DNA of 64,000 nucleotides from Rossellomorea marisflavi (GTDB lineage Bacteria; Bacillota; Bacilli; Bacillales; Bacillaceae_B): contig NZ_CP081870.1 of the NCBI RefSeq assembly GCF_022170785.1, positions 2,468,001 to 2,532,000 of the forward strand. The letters run 5' to 3'. The notes below the pieces were generated by a model. That model was not told the DNA's origin, searched no databases, and saw only the letters and a program-made list of their open reading frames with translations. The translations under genes and the position numbers were made by a program. Positions 61,921-64,000 of this stretch are shown here, one piece after another. Numbering within the stretch: position 1 is the first letter of the stretch; each line of letters opens with the position of its first letter.

Positions 61921-64000
61921 TCAAAGCCAATCTTCAATCTGATCGATGAGTTCGAACAGATCTCCTTCCTGCACAGGCATTTCCGGGATTGATTCCAGGA
62001 ACGCCTTGCCATACCTTGTCGATATGATGCGCCGATCATAGACGATGATGATCCCCCTGTCACTGCTCCTTCTGATGAGCCTTCCGATCCCTTGTTTGAA
62101 ACGGATGATGGCTTCCGGAAGTGAGAGGGCCGAAAATGAATTTTTTCCAGCCGCCTTGAGGATTTCCGCCTTTGCCTGTGTGACCGGCTCATCGGGAGGG
62201 GAGAATGGAAGGCGCACCATGGCCAGGCATGATAGGTCCTCACCAGGTATGTCGACCCCTTCCCAGAAGCTGCTTGTACCGAACAGGATGGCTTTATCGA
62301 ATCGCTGAAAATTCTTTGTCAGTCTCGTTCGGCTTCCCGACGTGATCCCCTGGGCCATCAGTACATACTCTTCAAGGAGCCCCGAATCCTTCATGAGCTC
62401 ATACGTCTTCCGGAGCATATCGTACGAGGTGAAAAGGATGAGCATCCTCCCCTTCGTCGCCTGTGCCACTCCGATCAAATGGGAGCTGATGGCCTCGATA
62501 TACTCTTCATTGGTGACCTGCTGGATCTCCGGTACATCCGAAGGGATGAACAACCTCGTCGCTTCCCGGTAGTCGAATGGTGAAGGGAGTCGGAGAGTGC
62601 CGGCTCCATCCAGCCCGATTTCCCGTAGGAAGAAATCGAATGAATCACTGACCGTAAGCGTCGCTGATGTAAGGATGACACTTTCTTTTTTGACAAACAC
62701 TTCATCCCGGAGTTGATCAGACACCGTCACGGGCTGACCTTGGATGGTCAGGGAGTTGGGCAGTGATCTTGTATCTCCTTCAAGCCAGATGACATACTCA
62801 TCCGACGCTTTGAGGAAGAGGGTGGAAAGTCCGGAATACAGTTCATTCCAATCAAGCAGGAACGAGAAGAATTCCTCGATGAAGGCTTTTTCAGGATCAG
62901 TAAGCTTGATTTTCTTTTCTTTTACGGTATCAAGCACCTTCCTGAATTGTCCTTCGATCGTTTTCATATGGGAAACGACCCTTTCGATGATCATCCTGAC
63001 GGGCATCCATTGCCTGCTTTTCTTCACATCTTCCGTCAGGCGCCATTGGATCTTGTTGACGCCCGATCGCTTTTTGGACTGCTTATAAAATGTCGAAGCA
63101 AGCACCGTGAACGCTTCTTCGAGTTCTCTATAAAAGTCTGTGATGAGACGGTCCATCTCAAAGGGATGGAGTTCCATGGTGACCGAATGGTTGGCCAAAA
63201 GTTCATCAAGACGCTTATACAGCTGGTGCTGGTCCAAGGATCCGAGCTGGGAAACCGTGAATTTAATGGAAGGGTAGTCCAGCATGATCCCAAGATGCTG
63301 CCTTGCAGCCTTTTCCAGATGATGAGCCTCATCGATCACCAGATAGTTGAAGTCGGGGAGCATCTTTTTCTCCATTTTCACATCGGTCAAAAGCATGGAA
63401 TGGTTGGTGATGATGAGATCGGCCTCCAGTGCCTCCTTCCTTGCAGAAAGGTAGAAGTCCTTCGACACCCATGGATCTTTGTGATGAGGCAGATGCCATC
63501 CGTCCTGCTTCAAGCGGTTCCAGAACAATTGTCCGCCCGAGCTCAGGTTGAGTTCGCTCATATCTCCGGTTTCAGTCCTTGTGAGCCAAACAAGGATCTG
63601 CATTTTCGTCAATGCAGCATCATACTGCGCTTCGTCTTCCCTCAGGGACTGCTCGAATTTGAACAGATTGATATAATGATTTTTCCCCTTCAGAAGGACC
63701 GTTTTAAACGGGAAGGGAGCGATGGCTTCCAGGCGCTTGATTTCCTGCTGGAGAAGCTGCTCCTGGAGCTGGATCGTATATGTACTGATGACCACCCTTT
63801 CCCCCTTGCGGATTGCAAAGTCGAGGCTTGGCCATAGATAGCCGAGGGATTTCCCTACGCCCGTACCCGCTTCGATCACCATGTTTTTGGAAAGGAGAAA
63901 AGCGTCCGTGATGCTTTCCATCATATCCAGCTGTGCCCCCCTCCGTTCATAATGGGGGACGGTCCTCTTCAGGAGCTCCTCTATTCCTTCTCCTTCGTCA
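61921..64000 (-). CDS. dinG: DinG-type ATP-dependent helicase, N-terminus off the window
   Basis: About 693 codons of a superfamily 2 helicase run off the right edge; the visible 5' part (VPHYERRGAQLDMMESI) is the segment preceding the Walker A motif GTGVGKSLGYLWPS. Others: NYLVIDEAHHLEKAA (DEAH), LTSATLTVSD, FGTSSFWEGVDIPG and FKQGIGRLIRRSSDRG. Full-length B. subtilis DinG is about 930 residues with an N-terminal DEDD exonuclease; that part would lie outside this window. Unlike YpvA it has no visible four-Cys cluster in the read part. Confidence 0.9.
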   Translation of the reverse strand, partial: DEGEGIEELLKRTVPHYERRGAQLDMMESITDAFLLSKNMVIEAGTGVGKSLGYLWPSLDFAIRKGERVVISTYTIQLQEQLLQQEIKRLEAIAPFPFKTVLLKGKNHYINLFKFEQSLREDEAQYDAALTKMQILVWLTRTETGDMSELNLSSGGQLFWNRLKQDGWHLPHHKDPWVSKDFYLSARKEALEADLIITNHSMLLTDVKMEKKMLPDFNYLVIDEAHHLEKAARQHLGIMLDYPSIKFTVSQLGSLDQHQLYKRLDELLANHSVTMELHPFEMDRLITDFYRELEEAFTVLASTFYKQSKKRSGVNKIQWRLTEDVKKSRQWMPVRMIIERVVSHMKTIEGQFRKVLDTVKEKKIKLTDPEKAFIEEFFSFLLDWNELYSGLSTLFLKASDEYVIWLEGDTRSLPNSLTIQGQPVTVSDQLRDEVFVKKESVILTSATLTVSDSFDFFLREIGLDGAGTLRLPSPFDYREATRLFIPSDVPEIQQVTNEEYIEAISSHLIGVAQATKGRMLILFTSYDMLRKTYELMKDSGLLEEYVLMAQGITSGSRTRLTKNFQRFDKAILFGTSSFWEGVDIPGEDLSCLAMVRLPFSPPDEPVTQAKAEILKAAGKNSFSALSLPEAIIRFKQGIGRLIRRSSDRGIIIVYDRRIISTRYGKAFLESIPEMPVQEGDLFELIDQIEDWL

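Noticed and set aside
62947..63837. Plus-strand 296-codon frame
   Set aside because: Antisense to dinG; no ribosome binding site or family motif.
1..64000. CRISPR array, tRNA or rRNA genes
   Set aside because: No regular repeat-spacer arrays, and no cloverleaf or rRNA cores were seen on reading; a dedicated search could still find a tRNA.

Overview
The window is a stretch of Bacillaceae chromosome. It holds spore genes (sspM, cotD, a coat-type Hsp20), B-type RNase P RNA, gpsB, ypsA, mrfAB (yprAB), recU and ponA. Gene order closely follows the B. subtilis 'yp' region (dinG-ypmAB-aspB-asnS-dnaD-nth-ypoC-ponA-recU-yppC...). The moderate GC and low-GC-type ribosome binding sites suggest a Bacillus/Rossellomorea-like genome; I cannot name the species. 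No tRNA, 16S/23S rRNA or CRISPR array was seen.

Left part (1-25 kb). An RsgA-type GTPase runs off the left edge behind a leader RNA that looks like an attenuator. A DUF4397 protein follows, and a complete group IIC intron sits directly after its stop codon. Next come ypmRS, a PCYCGC lipoprotein, degV, ypmP, yplQ, thyA-dfrA, a Nudix hydrolase, ypjP, ypiP, brxA, ypgR, an ABC-F ATPase, ypgQ, a second degV, fhs and a methyltransferase. The manganese regulator mntR and the mntABCD transporter operon follow, with an MntR-like operator upstream.

Middle (25-45 kb). Cold-shock protein, ypeQ, two divergent RNase H-like proteins, a PAP2-type membrane protein, ypcP exonuclease, a sulfurtransferase and the double dynamin DynA. 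Then a small membrane protein with two Fur-like boxes on its promoter, a type III polyketide synthase operon (zinc-ribbon peptide, bcsA, ypbQ), and a three-subunit ba3-type oxidase behind a perfect Fnr-type palindrome. Next are ypwA, ypvA, ypsC, rnpB, gpsB, ypsA and cotD.

Right part (45-64 kb). DNA repair and chromosome genes: mrfB, mrfA, recU, nth, dnaD and dinG. Among them are spore genes, yppC-G, ponA, asnS, aspB and ypmAB. Most neighbours are separated by clear hairpin terminators, many usable from both strands.

Most of the window is conserved core genome. The less ordinary material lies in the leader RNA of the rsgA paralogue, the precise intron insertion, several very small proteins with their own translation and transcription signals, and a few regulatory sites whose spacing fits their promoters.
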